Shown here: positions 27,268 through 34,660 of the stretch, piece by piece
Layout of the letters: each line of letters opens with the position of its first letter
Numbering within the stretch: position 1 is the first letter of the stretch
Assembly: GCA_964617645.1 (NCBI GenBank)
Contig: CAZTYE010000008.1
Coordinates: 1 to 64,000 of the forward strand
DNA from: JADJGC01 sp964617645
GTDB taxonomy: Bacteria; Zixibacteria; MSB-5A5; CAIYYT01
Length of the DNA: 64,000 nucleotides
Reading direction: 5' to 3'
Notes under the pieces: generated by a model
What the model saw: only the letters and a program-made list of their open reading frames with translations
What the model was told of the DNA's origin: nothing
Database searches by the model: none
Made by a program: the position numbers and the translations under genes

Positions 27268-27798
27268 ATGATTGAACAGATGAAGGCGAGACCGATACTC
27301 ATTCTCTGCCTCGGCAACGAGGTACTCTGCGATGACGCTTTTGGCCCGATGGTCGCGAAGCTCATCGACGGATTGCAGCAGTCGTGCGACAATGTGGAGG
27401 TGATTTTCGCTCCCCTGGCCGGATTCCGGCTGCTCGAACTGCTTCATGGTCGCGAGAAAGTTCTCATCGTCGACAGCATCGTGTCGGAAAACTGTCGGCC
27501 CGGGACTTTGCACTTTTTCCCAATGGGCAATTTGACTCCGTCGCGGGGTCTCACGACAAGCCATCAAATGAGCCTTCCGACAGCGCTCGATTTGGGAAGA
27601 AAGCTCGGCTATCCGATGCCGGAGCACATCGACGTTTTGGCTGTCGAAGTTGCCGATAACACGACGCTGAGCGAAAGGCCGACCGATGCTGTTGCGGCGG
27701 CGGTGCCGGTCGCGGCAGATCATATTGGACAATGGCTGGGGGCACATACATTGGAGGTTGTCGATGTCAACCGAACGCCGGTCGCAGCCGTCTCCTGA
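27268..27798 (+). CDS. hydrogenase maturation endopeptidase (HycI/HyaD family)
   Basis: A 176-residue protease that trims the C-terminus of the large hydrogenase subunit. The start region LILCLGNEVLCDDAFGPMVAK holds the conserved GN...DD...G pattern with a metal-binding Asp, and IVDSIVSEN follows with the second Asp. The target is most likely the mvhA tail encoded just upstream (109-nt gap). No hyp genes are in the window, so the other maturation factors are encoded elsewhere. Confidence 0.9.
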   Translation: MIEQMKARPILILCLGNEVLCDDAFGPMVAKLIDGLQQSCDNVEVIFAPLAGFRLLELLHGREKVLIVDSIVSENCRPGTLHFFPMGNLTPSRGLTTSHQMSLPTALDLGRKLGYPMPEHIDVLAVEVADNTTLSERPTDAVAAAVPVAADHIGQWLGAHTLEVVDVNRTPVAAVS

Positions 27799-28072
27799 CG
27801 GCGCACCGAAAACCTGCCCCGAATGTCACGGCCGCGGCTGGGTCGACAATCGCTGCCTGACTCCCGACCATGCGCATCTGTGCAGTTACTGCAATGGCAA
27901 GGGGCTCAATTATGCCGGCGGTCGCTGCTATGCCTGTGGCGGTACCGGCCAGATTGAGATCCGGCAGGTCGACAAGAATCCTTGTCCGCTCTGCTGCGGC
28001 GCGGGAGTTTATCCGGTGCCGGAATCGATGACCATGAAGGAGTTTGCTTTTCGTCCTCACCAGATCGGGTGA
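27764..28072 (+). CDS. small DnaJ-type zinc-finger protein
   Basis: A 102-residue protein consisting almost only of four CxxCxGxG motifs (CPECHGRG at 18, CSYCNGKG at 40, CYACGGTG at 55, CPLCCGAG at 74), the cysteine-rich zinc domain of DnaJ without a J domain. The start is the ATG at 27764 after GGAGG, 35 nt inside the protease gene. Its place at the end of the hydrogenase operon suggests help in folding or metal handling during hydrogenase assembly; that role is inference. Confidence 0.85.
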   Translation: MSTERRSQPSPDGAPKTCPECHGRGWVDNRCLTPDHAHLCSYCNGKGLNYAGGRCYACGGTGQIEIRQVDKNPCPLCCGAGVYPVPESMTMKEFAFRPHQIG

Positions 28073-28112
28073 GCAGTAATGGTTGTTGCCATTTGATCGG
28101 GTGAGCTTCTTC

Positions 28113-28140
28113 CGGGCGGATCGCATGATCCGCCCGTTTT
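28113..28140 (+). terminator. rho-independent terminator of the hydrogenase operon
   Basis: CGGGCGGATC (28113-28122) and GATCCGCCCG (28127-28136) form a perfect 10-bp stem with a GCAT loop, followed by TTTT. It closes the operon 40 nt after its last gene. Confidence 0.85.
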
Positions 28141-28271
28141 GACTTGCGCGAACAAACAATACTCACGATTCAGTAGTCGGATTCCACGCTTAACTGAGCT
28201 CGTCCGGCAACCCGCCCTACACCTTTTTTCATCCCCATAGTCGGAACCGCAGGGGTGCCGACCAATGAATC

Positions 28272-29351
28272 CTACGCGACTGTGATCTCCTTACAGAGGT
28301 ACACATCCTGAATCGCGTTGAGCAGATCGATGCCTTCTTTCATCGGGCGCTGGAAAGCTTTGCGGCCGGAGATCAGGCCCATGCCGCCGGCGCGTTTGTT
28401 AACCACGGCGGTCGTTACGGCATCGGCCAAGTCGTTCTTACCGGATGCGCCACCGGAGTTGATCAAACCGGCGCGGCCCATATAGCAGTTCGCCACCTGA
28501 TAACGCACCATGTCGATCGGATTGTCGGTGGTGAGCTGGTCGTAGACTTTTTTGCTCCACTTGGAATAGGGCTTACCGGCGGCCTTCTCGACGGCTTCGA
28601 AGCCGCGATTATTCTCGGGTAGCTTCTGCTTGATGATGTCGGCCTGCAGCGTAACGCCAAGGTGATTGGCCTGACCGGTGAGGTCGGCGGAGACGTGATA
28701 ATCGATGCCGTCGATTTTGAAAGCGTTGTTGCGCGTGTAGCACCAGAGCACGGTCACCAGGCCGAGTTCGTGCGCCATCGCGAAGGCTTGCGCGACTTCG
28801 ACGATTTGCCGCCGCGACTCCTGCGAACCGAAGTAGATTGTCGCGCCGACCGCGATTGCGCCCATGTCATAGGCCTGCCGGATAGTGCCGAACATGACCT
28901 GATCGAAGGCGTTCGGATAGCTCAGGAATTCATTGTGATTGATCTTGACGATAAACGGCATCTTATGCGCCCATTTTCGCGCTACCGAGCCGAGCACGCC
29001 AAAAGTCGAGGCCACGGCATTGCAGCCGCCTTCGACCGCCAGCCGCACGATGTTGTCGCCGTCGAAATAGTCGGGATTCGGGGCGAATGACGCGCCGCCG
29101 GAATGTTCGATGCCCTGGTCGACGGGCAGGATTGACATGTAGCCGGTGTGGGCGAGACGGCCGTGGTGGATCATCCAGTTGAGATTTTGCAGTACGGTCG
29201 TGGGCCGATTCGAATGCACCCAGACACGGTCGACGAAATCGCCGCCGGGAAGCTGCAATTTGCTTTTGTCGATAGTCTGGCATTTGTGCTCGAGCAAGGT
29301 TTTGGCGTTTGGCCCGAGCAAGGATTCAATTTGGGTGATATTGAGCGGCAT
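28272..29351 (-). CDS. fbaB: fructose-bisphosphate aldolase, class I (DhnA/FbaB type)
   Basis: A 359-residue cytosolic aldolase for glycolysis and gluconeogenesis, cleaving or forming fructose-1,6-bisphosphate. It matches the FbaB/DhnA family in length and in motifs: GYMSILPVDQGIEHSGG, HKMPFIVKINHNE, VLWCYTRNNAFK, and LQADIIKQKLPE. The last contains the probable Schiff-base lysine. The C-terminal phosphate-binding region is INSGGASGKND and GLISGRKAFQRP. It has no close operon partner. Confidence 0.93.
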   Translation of the reverse strand: MPLNITQIESLLGPNAKTLLEHKCQTIDKSKLQLPGGDFVDRVWVHSNRPTTVLQNLNWMIHHGRLAHTGYMSILPVDQGIEHSGGASFAPNPDYFDGDNIVRLAVEGGCNAVASTFGVLGSVARKWAHKMPFIVKINHNEFLSYPNAFDQVMFGTIRQAYDMGAIAVGATIYFGSQESRRQIVEVAQAFAMAHELGLVTVLWCYTRNNAFKIDGIDYHVSADLTGQANHLGVTLQADIIKQKLPENNRGFEAVEKAAGKPYSKWSKKVYDQLTTDNPIDMVRYQVANCYMGRAGLINSGGASGKNDLADAVTTAVVNKRAGGMGLISGRKAFQRPMKEGIDLLNAIQDVYLCKEITVA

Positions 29352-29519
29352 TGAGGATCCCTCCGAGATTATTCCAATCTGCCAACAATAAGCGGGAATC
29401 GTCGGATACAGTCACGCAAAATTTTGGCTGAGTTGGATCACCGAATGGGCCAACGGCGCATAGCGAGAATAAATTCGCGCCCCACCAGAGAACTTACAAG
29501 ATACCTCGTTACCAACACG

Positions 29520-29900
29520 CTATGCCGATAAGGCCTCCGCCACCACTGTCGCCATCGCCAGAGTACCGGTATGGCTTAGTGAAAGGTGTAGACTGATATC
29601 ATCCACGCCGACAACGGAAATCGTAGGAATTCCGCCTTCGCCCTGACTGACACGATAGTCGTGCCAGCGAACGATCCGGATTCCCGCCTGCGACAGAGCC
29701 TTGTATGCAGCCTCTTTGGCCGCGAAACGCGCCGCGAGCGACGGATACGGATTGGTTTTGCGGAAACAGTCGGCGATTTCGTCGTCGTTGAAAAGCTTCT
29801 GCAGGAAAATGTCGCCGTGCTTGAGATGCGCCAATTTGACACGGTCGATCTCAAGGAGGTCGACGCCGATGCCGACTATGCGGCCGCCGCTGCTCGTCAT
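29520..29900 (-). CDS. acpS: holo-[acyl-carrier-protein] synthase
   Basis: A 126-residue enzyme that transfers 4'-phosphopantetheine from CoA to apo-ACP. Both family signatures are visible: GIGVDLLEIDRV (residues 10-21) and ARFAAKEAAYKAL (about 57-69), together with the C-terminal HLSLSHTG. Length is normal. Stands alone on its strand. Confidence 0.93.
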   Translation of the reverse strand: MTSSGGRIVGIGVDLLEIDRVKLAHLKHGDIFLQKLFNDDEIADCFRKTNPYPSLAARFAAKEAAYKALSQAGIRIVRWHDYRVSQGEGGIPTISVVGVDDISLHLSLSHTGTLAMATVVAEALSA

Positions 29901-30028
29901 GTTGGCCTAAGCTGCATTGGTGTTCGGCGTTCGGCAAGGCTAATGTTGGAACTGGTATCGGGTTGGTACTGCGGTCTCGTGAGGAGTGCGAGTTGGGGAA
30001 AGAGCTGAGCTTCGGGATACCGGCACTC

Positions 30029-30160
30029 GGGACTGTTGAAAAAGTGCCGCGCTTGTCATTTTGAGCGCAGCGAAGAATCTGTTAGCCTCTGTGGTACTAC
30101 GACACCAGACCCTTCGCTGTCGCTCAGGGTGACAGCCCAAGAGGTTTATTCAACAGTCCC
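30029..30160. mobile_element. MITE-like element with 12-bp terminal inverted repeats
   Basis: Perfect terminal repeats GGGACTGTTGAA (30029-30040) and TTCAACAGTCCC (30149-30160) enclose 132 bp. Inside is an imperfect palindrome, TGTCATTTTGAGCG...CGCTCAGGGTGACA (30054-30134), typical of the interspersed TGTCATTCTGAGCG elements. A related palindrome without these ends is at 49062. It has no coding capacity, so any movement needs a transposase elsewhere. The stretch from 29901 to 30028 shows nothing else. Confidence 0.7.
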
Positions 30161-30244
30161 TTTCACCACAATAACCGGCGCCCGTACTGTGCCTCAAAAA
30201 TCGTGCCCGTTTGGAGAATAGTTGAATCTGCGGTGAATAGGGTA

Positions 30245-30272
30245 TTGCCGGAATCGGCACTTGCCGTATATT
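30245..30272 (+). promoter_or_regulatory. promoter of the small RNA gene
   Basis: TTGCCG (30245-30250), 16-nt spacer, TATATT (30267-30272). The predicted start at 30279-30280 coincides with the 5' end of the folded RNA. Confidence 0.55.
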
Positions 30273-30278
30273 CTTATG

Positions 30279-30487
30279 AGTGTTGGAGAGGGGTTCATTT
30301 GAAAATCTCTAACACTTCAATGATGAAGGTTGCCCCCGTGTAAGGTTGAGCGTCCTGCCGTGACCTTATCCTCAAGGATGAGTAGCGGGAGCAAAAAACC
30401 GTGGTGGCTGTAAAAACCCTTTAGTGTTAGCAGCTGAGGAGTTTTTTCAAATCAGGTGCAAACCGCCCCTCTCCACGCTTTTTTTAT
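30279..30487 (+). ncRNA. structured small RNA, possibly 6S-like
   Basis: About 205 nt between a promoter and a terminator, with no plausible reading frame. The ends pair: TGGAGAGGGG (30284-30293) with CCCCTCTCCA (30466-30475), then GC and seven T residues. An inner helix is CTAACACT (30309-30316) with AGTGTTAG (30423-30430). Central hairpins include TAAGGT/ACCTTA and ATCC-TCAA-GGAT. The 5' end can instead form a local hairpin (30279-30289 with 30306-30316), which excludes the long-range pairs. Length, long rod shape and terminator fit 6S RNA, but I see no decisive signature; SRP, tmRNA and RNase P hallmarks are absent. Confidence 0.6.
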
Positions 30488-31236
30488 TTGTGCACGGTGC
30501 GGCGAGCCGAGGCGAAGTAGTTGTAGAAGCCAATTTCCGCCAGAAGCGGCGCGATACCCACTGTCAGCCGTTCGATCTCCAGGCCCGCCGTCGAGGTTTT
30601 CGCTCCAATCATCTGGACAAATGTGGCGATGAGTTGTGCGGTCGCGGGCACGGCGGAGGCATCCATGTGCTTCTCCGAACCTCGAATGACGATGATGCCG
30701 CCGTTGGCGTCGACCGAGAAATTCTTTAGGACCGGGTACGATTCGAGCAACTTGCCTTTAGCCTGGCGGAGAATCTCGGCGATTTCAAAACGCGAGACTT
30801 CGCCCTGAAAGTACCCCAACGAAAGATTAATCGCCCGCGACAGTGCGATCACATGGTCCGGGGTAAACTCGGCCACCGGAAAAGCAATCGGCCCGGTCGA
30901 TGTCGGTGACTGCTTGATTTGCGACTCGAGCGTGGCCAACGTCGACTTCATGACAAGGTTCATGGTCGTGGTGTTGAGGTCGGCCTTGGTCATCACGAGC
31001 ACCGCGTAGTTCGGGTTGCAGAAGATCCATAGCCAACCGGACTTGAAGCGCGCCTTGATGTTGCTCAGTTTTTTCGATTGCTGCGACAGCGTAGCCAATT
31101 GGTTGCAGAGCAACTCGACGGCTTTGTCGGAGAAACGCGCCGGCAGCAGTTTGTGGAAAGCGTTCGGCTGGCGTTCCCAGATGATAACGCCGTAGACGCC
31201 CATGACCCCGCGGATAGCCTGTAGTACCTTGTTCAT
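30484..31236 (-). CDS. Roadblock/LC7-like protein, larger of a pair
   Basis: A 250-residue soluble protein with no signal peptide. The first part (VYGVIIWERQPNAFHKLLP, WLWIFCNPNYAVLVMTKADLN) looks like a Roadblock/LC7 fold, which in bacteria binds and regulates small Ras-like GTPases such as MglA. The C-terminal region (about 125-250: IALSRAINLSLGYFQGEVSRFEIAE and VIRGSEKHMDASA) is a separate module I cannot name. It overlaps the upstream Roadblock gene by 4 nt (ATGA), so the two are translated together. Its stop lies in the U-tract of the convergent small RNA. Confidence 0.55.
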   Translation of the reverse strand: MNKVLQAIRGVMGVYGVIIWERQPNAFHKLLPARFSDKAVELLCNQLATLSQQSKKLSNIKARFKSGWLWIFCNPNYAVLVMTKADLNTTTMNLVMKSTLATLESQIKQSPTSTGPIAFPVAEFTPDHVIALSRAINLSLGYFQGEVSRFEIAEILRQAKGKLLESYPVLKNFSVDANGGIIVIRGSEKHMDASAVPATAQLIATFVQMIGAKTSTAGLEIERLTVGIAPLLAEIGFYNYFASARRTVHK

Positions 31237-31871
31237 GCCGCCCTCGCGATCTTCCAGAGTTCCGCGAGGACTTCGCGCTTACGGACCCGGCTGTCGGTCA
31301 GCGCCGCGATGAATCCGCCTTGATACGGCAAGAGCAACAAATCGTGCGCCCCCAGGCTGAGCACGCAATCGTCACAATCGCCGAGGTTTGCCGTTCGCGC
31401 AATCTCAAAGAGAATTTCCATCAATTGACCGACCATCGCCGCAATCACTTCGGCTTCTTGAGTCGGCCTCTGCTGGGTCACGAGCTTGCCGTCGGCGGTG
31501 AGGATAAACGCCGTCTCGACGTGCTCGACTTGGCTGATCTGGTCGAGCAGCGCATTTCCTCGCGGTTGAAATTGCGAATCGTTGCCGGCGGAGCTTTGCG
31601 AATGCCCAATCAGTGTGTGGGCGTGTTCATGCACCAGCGCGGTGACTTCGTTGTGCTGCTTGTTGATCACTTCTTCGACGACGCGCATCTCTTCGAGAGA
31701 GTCGATCTGCTTGCCCCATTTTTTCTGAATTTTGTGAATTACCGACCCGCCGAGGCTGACGGACGTGGCGATGCGTGGCTCCGGATATTTGGAGAACTCG
31801 GTTTGGATCGCGATTTTCTGGCCGTCATAATCGACAGCCGACAGCCGACCGGCAGGAATGTAACTTGCCAT
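31233..31871 (-). CDS. Roadblock/LC7-domain protein
   Basis: A 212-residue cytoplasmic protein. Residues about 108-205 resemble Roadblock/LC7 (LLDQISQVEHVETAFILTADGKLV, QLMEILFEIA, LSLGAHDLLLLPYQGGFIAAL). The N-terminal 100 residues form an unknown domain ending in a helical stretch (SLEEMRVVEEVINKQHNEVTALVHEHAHT). It starts a two-gene unit with the Roadblock-like gene after it. No GTPase gene is adjacent, which is unusual for such pairs. Confidence 0.65.
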   Translation of the reverse strand: MASYIPAGRLSAVDYDGQKIAIQTEFSKYPEPRIATSVSLGGSVIHKIQKKWGKQIDSLEEMRVVEEVINKQHNEVTALVHEHAHTLIGHSQSSAGNDSQFQPRGNALLDQISQVEHVETAFILTADGKLVTQQRPTQEAEVIAAMVGQLMEILFEIARTANLGDCDDCVLSLGAHDLLLLPYQGGFIAALTDSRVRKREVLAELWKIARAA

Positions 31872-32052
31872 ATTTGTGATGTAGCTCTGCCCGCTCGCGC
31901 CGGCCGTCCGGCGACGAGATCGGGAACAGAAACAGCCTCAAAGACTTGTATCGGCAGGCGGCGCAAAATGTCAATGCTTTCAGCGCACAAGCGAGCAAAA
32001 CAGTAGGAATTCGTCCGGCGCCCGAGATCGGCGTTTCTCGATGAAACAATGC

Positions 32053-32081
32053 TTGCCTTCCCTGCGTAGAGAAACTATAAT
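32053..32081 (+). promoter_or_regulatory. sigma70-like promoter upstream of the M1 peptidase
   Basis: TTGCCT (32053-32058), 17-nt spacer, perfect TATAAT (32076-32081). It would give a leader of about 148 nt before the peptidase start. Apart from this promoter I see nothing in the 31872-32235 gap. Confidence 0.6.
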
Positions 32082-32235
32082 GGATATTGTCGTCCGAGAA
32101 GATCTGCTTGCCGGGTTTGTCTCTTCGAACGCGGTTCGACAGATTTTCGACGAGCCGGTCAACAATAAAGCAAGTGAACAATGCTAAGCGGAGTAAGATC
32201 CGCGACGGCCGTCTTCGCGGCCATGGGATGGGCCT

Positions 32236-34470
32236 ATGATCCAGTATCGTCGCTTCCTTCAGGGCGTAGTCAATCCGATGCTGCTGAGTTTACTGATTGT
32301 CGGCGCTCTCTCACTTTCTGTTCAGGCAGAAAAGTATAAGCTGCCACCGCTCGACAACTTAATCCGCAGCGGCCGCAGCGCGCACGAGATGTGCTTGTCC
32401 GGTCGCAATCGCCACGTCGACCAGCCGCTGGTCAATGTCGAGCATAGAGCACGAGGCGGATCACCCAATCAAGAGCGCTACGATGTGCTCCACTACGATA
32501 TCAGAATGAAATTCAATCGCGACATGGCCCGGATCGAAGGCGACGTTGCGATGACAGTCAGAGTCGTCGCGCCACTCGACCGCTGCGAAATCGACTGTTA
32601 CTGGATGATGCAGGTCGACTCGGTCAAAGTAAACGGCAAGGTGACTTCTCATTTTCGCGATTGGGATCGCGTGACTGTACTCCTCGATCGAACTTACTCG
32701 ATTGGAGAAAGACCAACGACGCGTGTTTTCTACCACGGCTTTGAGCCGGATTTTCAATGGTGGGCGCTGCACTTCGAGACGTTCGACGGGCAGCCGATCG
32801 TTGGCAGCTTGGCGGAGCCGTTTTATGCGCGTGCCTGGTGGCCGTGCAAGGACTACCCGAATGACAAGGCCGATTCGCTTGACTTTCGCATTACTTACCC
32901 GTCGCAATACTTCTGTAGCTCGAACGGGAGCTTGATTTCCGACGTTGACCTTGGCACTGGATTTCGCACGACTCACTGGTCGGTACGGTATCCGATTGCC
33001 ACGTATCTTGTGAGCGTCTCAATGGCGGAGTTCACCTATTGGCGGGAATGGGCGCTGAGAACCGACACGGACTCGCTGCCGGTTGACTACTGGGTCTATC
33101 CAGGCCTGGCGCCGACGGCGCAGCAAACTTATCAGATCACTGTGCCGGCGATTGATACGCTTTCGCGCATCTTCGGCACCTACCCGTTTCCCAGTGAGAA
33201 GTACGCCATGTCCGGCTTCATGTGGGGCGGCGCTATGGAGCATCAGACGAATTCCTCGATGTCGGAATGGGCGACGGGCGAGCCGATGGTCATCGTTCAT
33301 GAACTGTCTCACCAGTGGTGGGGTGATATGATTACCTGCCGCGACTGGCATCACATCTGGCTGAATGAAGGTTTTGCGTCGTATGCCGAGGCGCTGCTTG
33401 TGGAGTCTGTATACGGGCCGGCAGCTTATCGCAGCTACATGGCATCCATGGAGTACTTCGCGCACGGCTCAATCTACGTACAAGACACGACCAACTCCGG
33501 ATCGATACTGTCGACAATCGTGTATGACAAGGGCGCTTGGGTATTACACATGCTGCGGGGCGTAATCGGCGATTCTGCTTTCTTCGAAGGTTTGCGAAAC
33601 TACGGCGATTCTCCACTGAAGTTCGGTACGGCGGTGACCGAAGATTTCCAATACTACATGGAACAGTCTGCGGGGGTTGACCTCGACTGGTTCTTTTCAG
33701 AGTGGATCTACGGCCAAGACAATCCGGCGTATGAGTACAAGTTCCAATGCCAGCAAACGACTCCCGGTGTCTATCAGGTCGACTTGGTGGTTGAGCAGGT
33801 GCAGACCATCGACCAAGTCTTCGACATGCCGGTGACCTTCGGTTTCCAACTGGAATCCGGGTCGGTTATTGAGCAGACGTTCAACGTGAATTCGCGCTTC
33901 AAATACGTGTACTTCGAATTCAGCGATTCGGTTGTCGCCGTCACGATCGACCCAAACAACTGGGTTCTTGAGACGCATACGCAGATACCGTTCGGCCTGA
34001 CCGTAGTATCGCGCGATCTTCCACCGGGAGAGGTGGGTCAGAATTACCAAACAGAGCTTGAAGCACTCGGCGGGACCCAGCCCTACACTTGGTCGCTTTA
34101 TGGTGGCGATCTGCCCTTCGGCACGAGTTTTTCCGGCGGTAGTCAAGGGATCATCGATGGTGTGCCGAGCTATGCCGCTACTTACTACTTCACGATTCGA
34201 GCGGTGGATTCCAGCGTGCCTCCGGATACGATCCTGCAGGATTTGCACATCGTGGTGAACAACCCGGTCATTATTGGGGACTGTAATCAGGACGGCAATG
34301 TCAGCATTGCGGACGCCGTGTACATAATCAACTACATCTTTGCCGGCGGTCCGGAACCGATCCCCTACTACGCCGGTGATACCGACTGCAGTAGCGCGGT
34401 GAGCATTGCCGACGCCGTGAGGATTATTAACTACATTTTCGTGCCGGGATCGACGCTGTGCGAACCTTGA
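32236..34470 (+). CDS. secreted M1-family metallopeptidase with dockerin domain
   Basis: A 744-residue exported enzyme. Signal peptide is within residues 1-31. The M1 catalytic domain has GAMEH (substrate N-terminus recognition, His in place of the usual Asn) and the zinc site HELSH (355-359) with the Glu of NEGF about 19 residues on. After it comes an Ig-like/putative-Ig domain (about 580-675; LPPGEVGQNYQTELEALGG). Last is a two-repeat dockerin-like segment (about 680-742; GDCNQDGNVSIADAVYIINY and GDTDCSSAVSIADAVRIINY). M1 enzymes remove N-terminal residues from peptides. Start at 32236 has only a weak RBS; Met15 is an alternative. Confidence 0.92.
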   Translation: MIQYRRFLQGVVNPMLLSLLIVGALSLSVQAEKYKLPPLDNLIRSGRSAHEMCLSGRNRHVDQPLVNVEHRARGGSPNQERYDVLHYDIRMKFNRDMARIEGDVAMTVRVVAPLDRCEIDCYWMMQVDSVKVNGKVTSHFRDWDRVTVLLDRTYSIGERPTTRVFYHGFEPDFQWWALHFETFDGQPIVGSLAEPFYARAWWPCKDYPNDKADSLDFRITYPSQYFCSSNGSLISDVDLGTGFRTTHWSVRYPIATYLVSVSMAEFTYWREWALRTDTDSLPVDYWVYPGLAPTAQQTYQITVPAIDTLSRIFGTYPFPSEKYAMSGFMWGGAMEHQTNSSMSEWATGEPMVIVHELSHQWWGDMITCRDWHHIWLNEGFASYAEALLVESVYGPAAYRSYMASMEYFAHGSIYVQDTTNSGSILSTIVYDKGAWVLHMLRGVIGDSAFFEGLRNYGDSPLKFGTAVTEDFQYYMEQSAGVDLDWFFSEWIYGQDNPAYEYKFQCQQTTPGVYQVDLVVEQVQTIDQVFDMPVTFGFQLESGSVIEQTFNVNSRFKYVYFEFSDSVVAVTIDPNNWVLETHTQIPFGLTVVSRDLPPGEVGQNYQTELEALGGTQPYTWSLYGGDLPFGTSFSGGSQGIIDGVPSYAATYYFTIRAVDSSVPPDTILQDLHIVVNNPVIIGDCNQDGNVSIADAVYIINYIFAGGPEPIPYYAGDTDCSSAVSIADAVRIINYIFVPGSTLCEP

Positions 34471-34660
34471 GTCGGGCCGGCGCACAGTAACTCGCGCTAC
34501 TTCTCAGAGAATGGCCTTGAGCATTGCCGAAGCCGCCTTGCAGCCGCGTCGGTAGCTTCTATCCATGTCGCAAGGCCGGCAATGACACTCAAAAGTAGCT
34601 GATTCACTGCGCAGATAAATCGGTAACCGCAACCGATCGCTTTGAGTATAATCAAACGAT

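Noticed and set aside
30279..30487. SRP RNA, tmRNA or RNase P RNA
   Set aside because: Length and missing hallmark segments do not fit; a 6S-like RNA remains possible.
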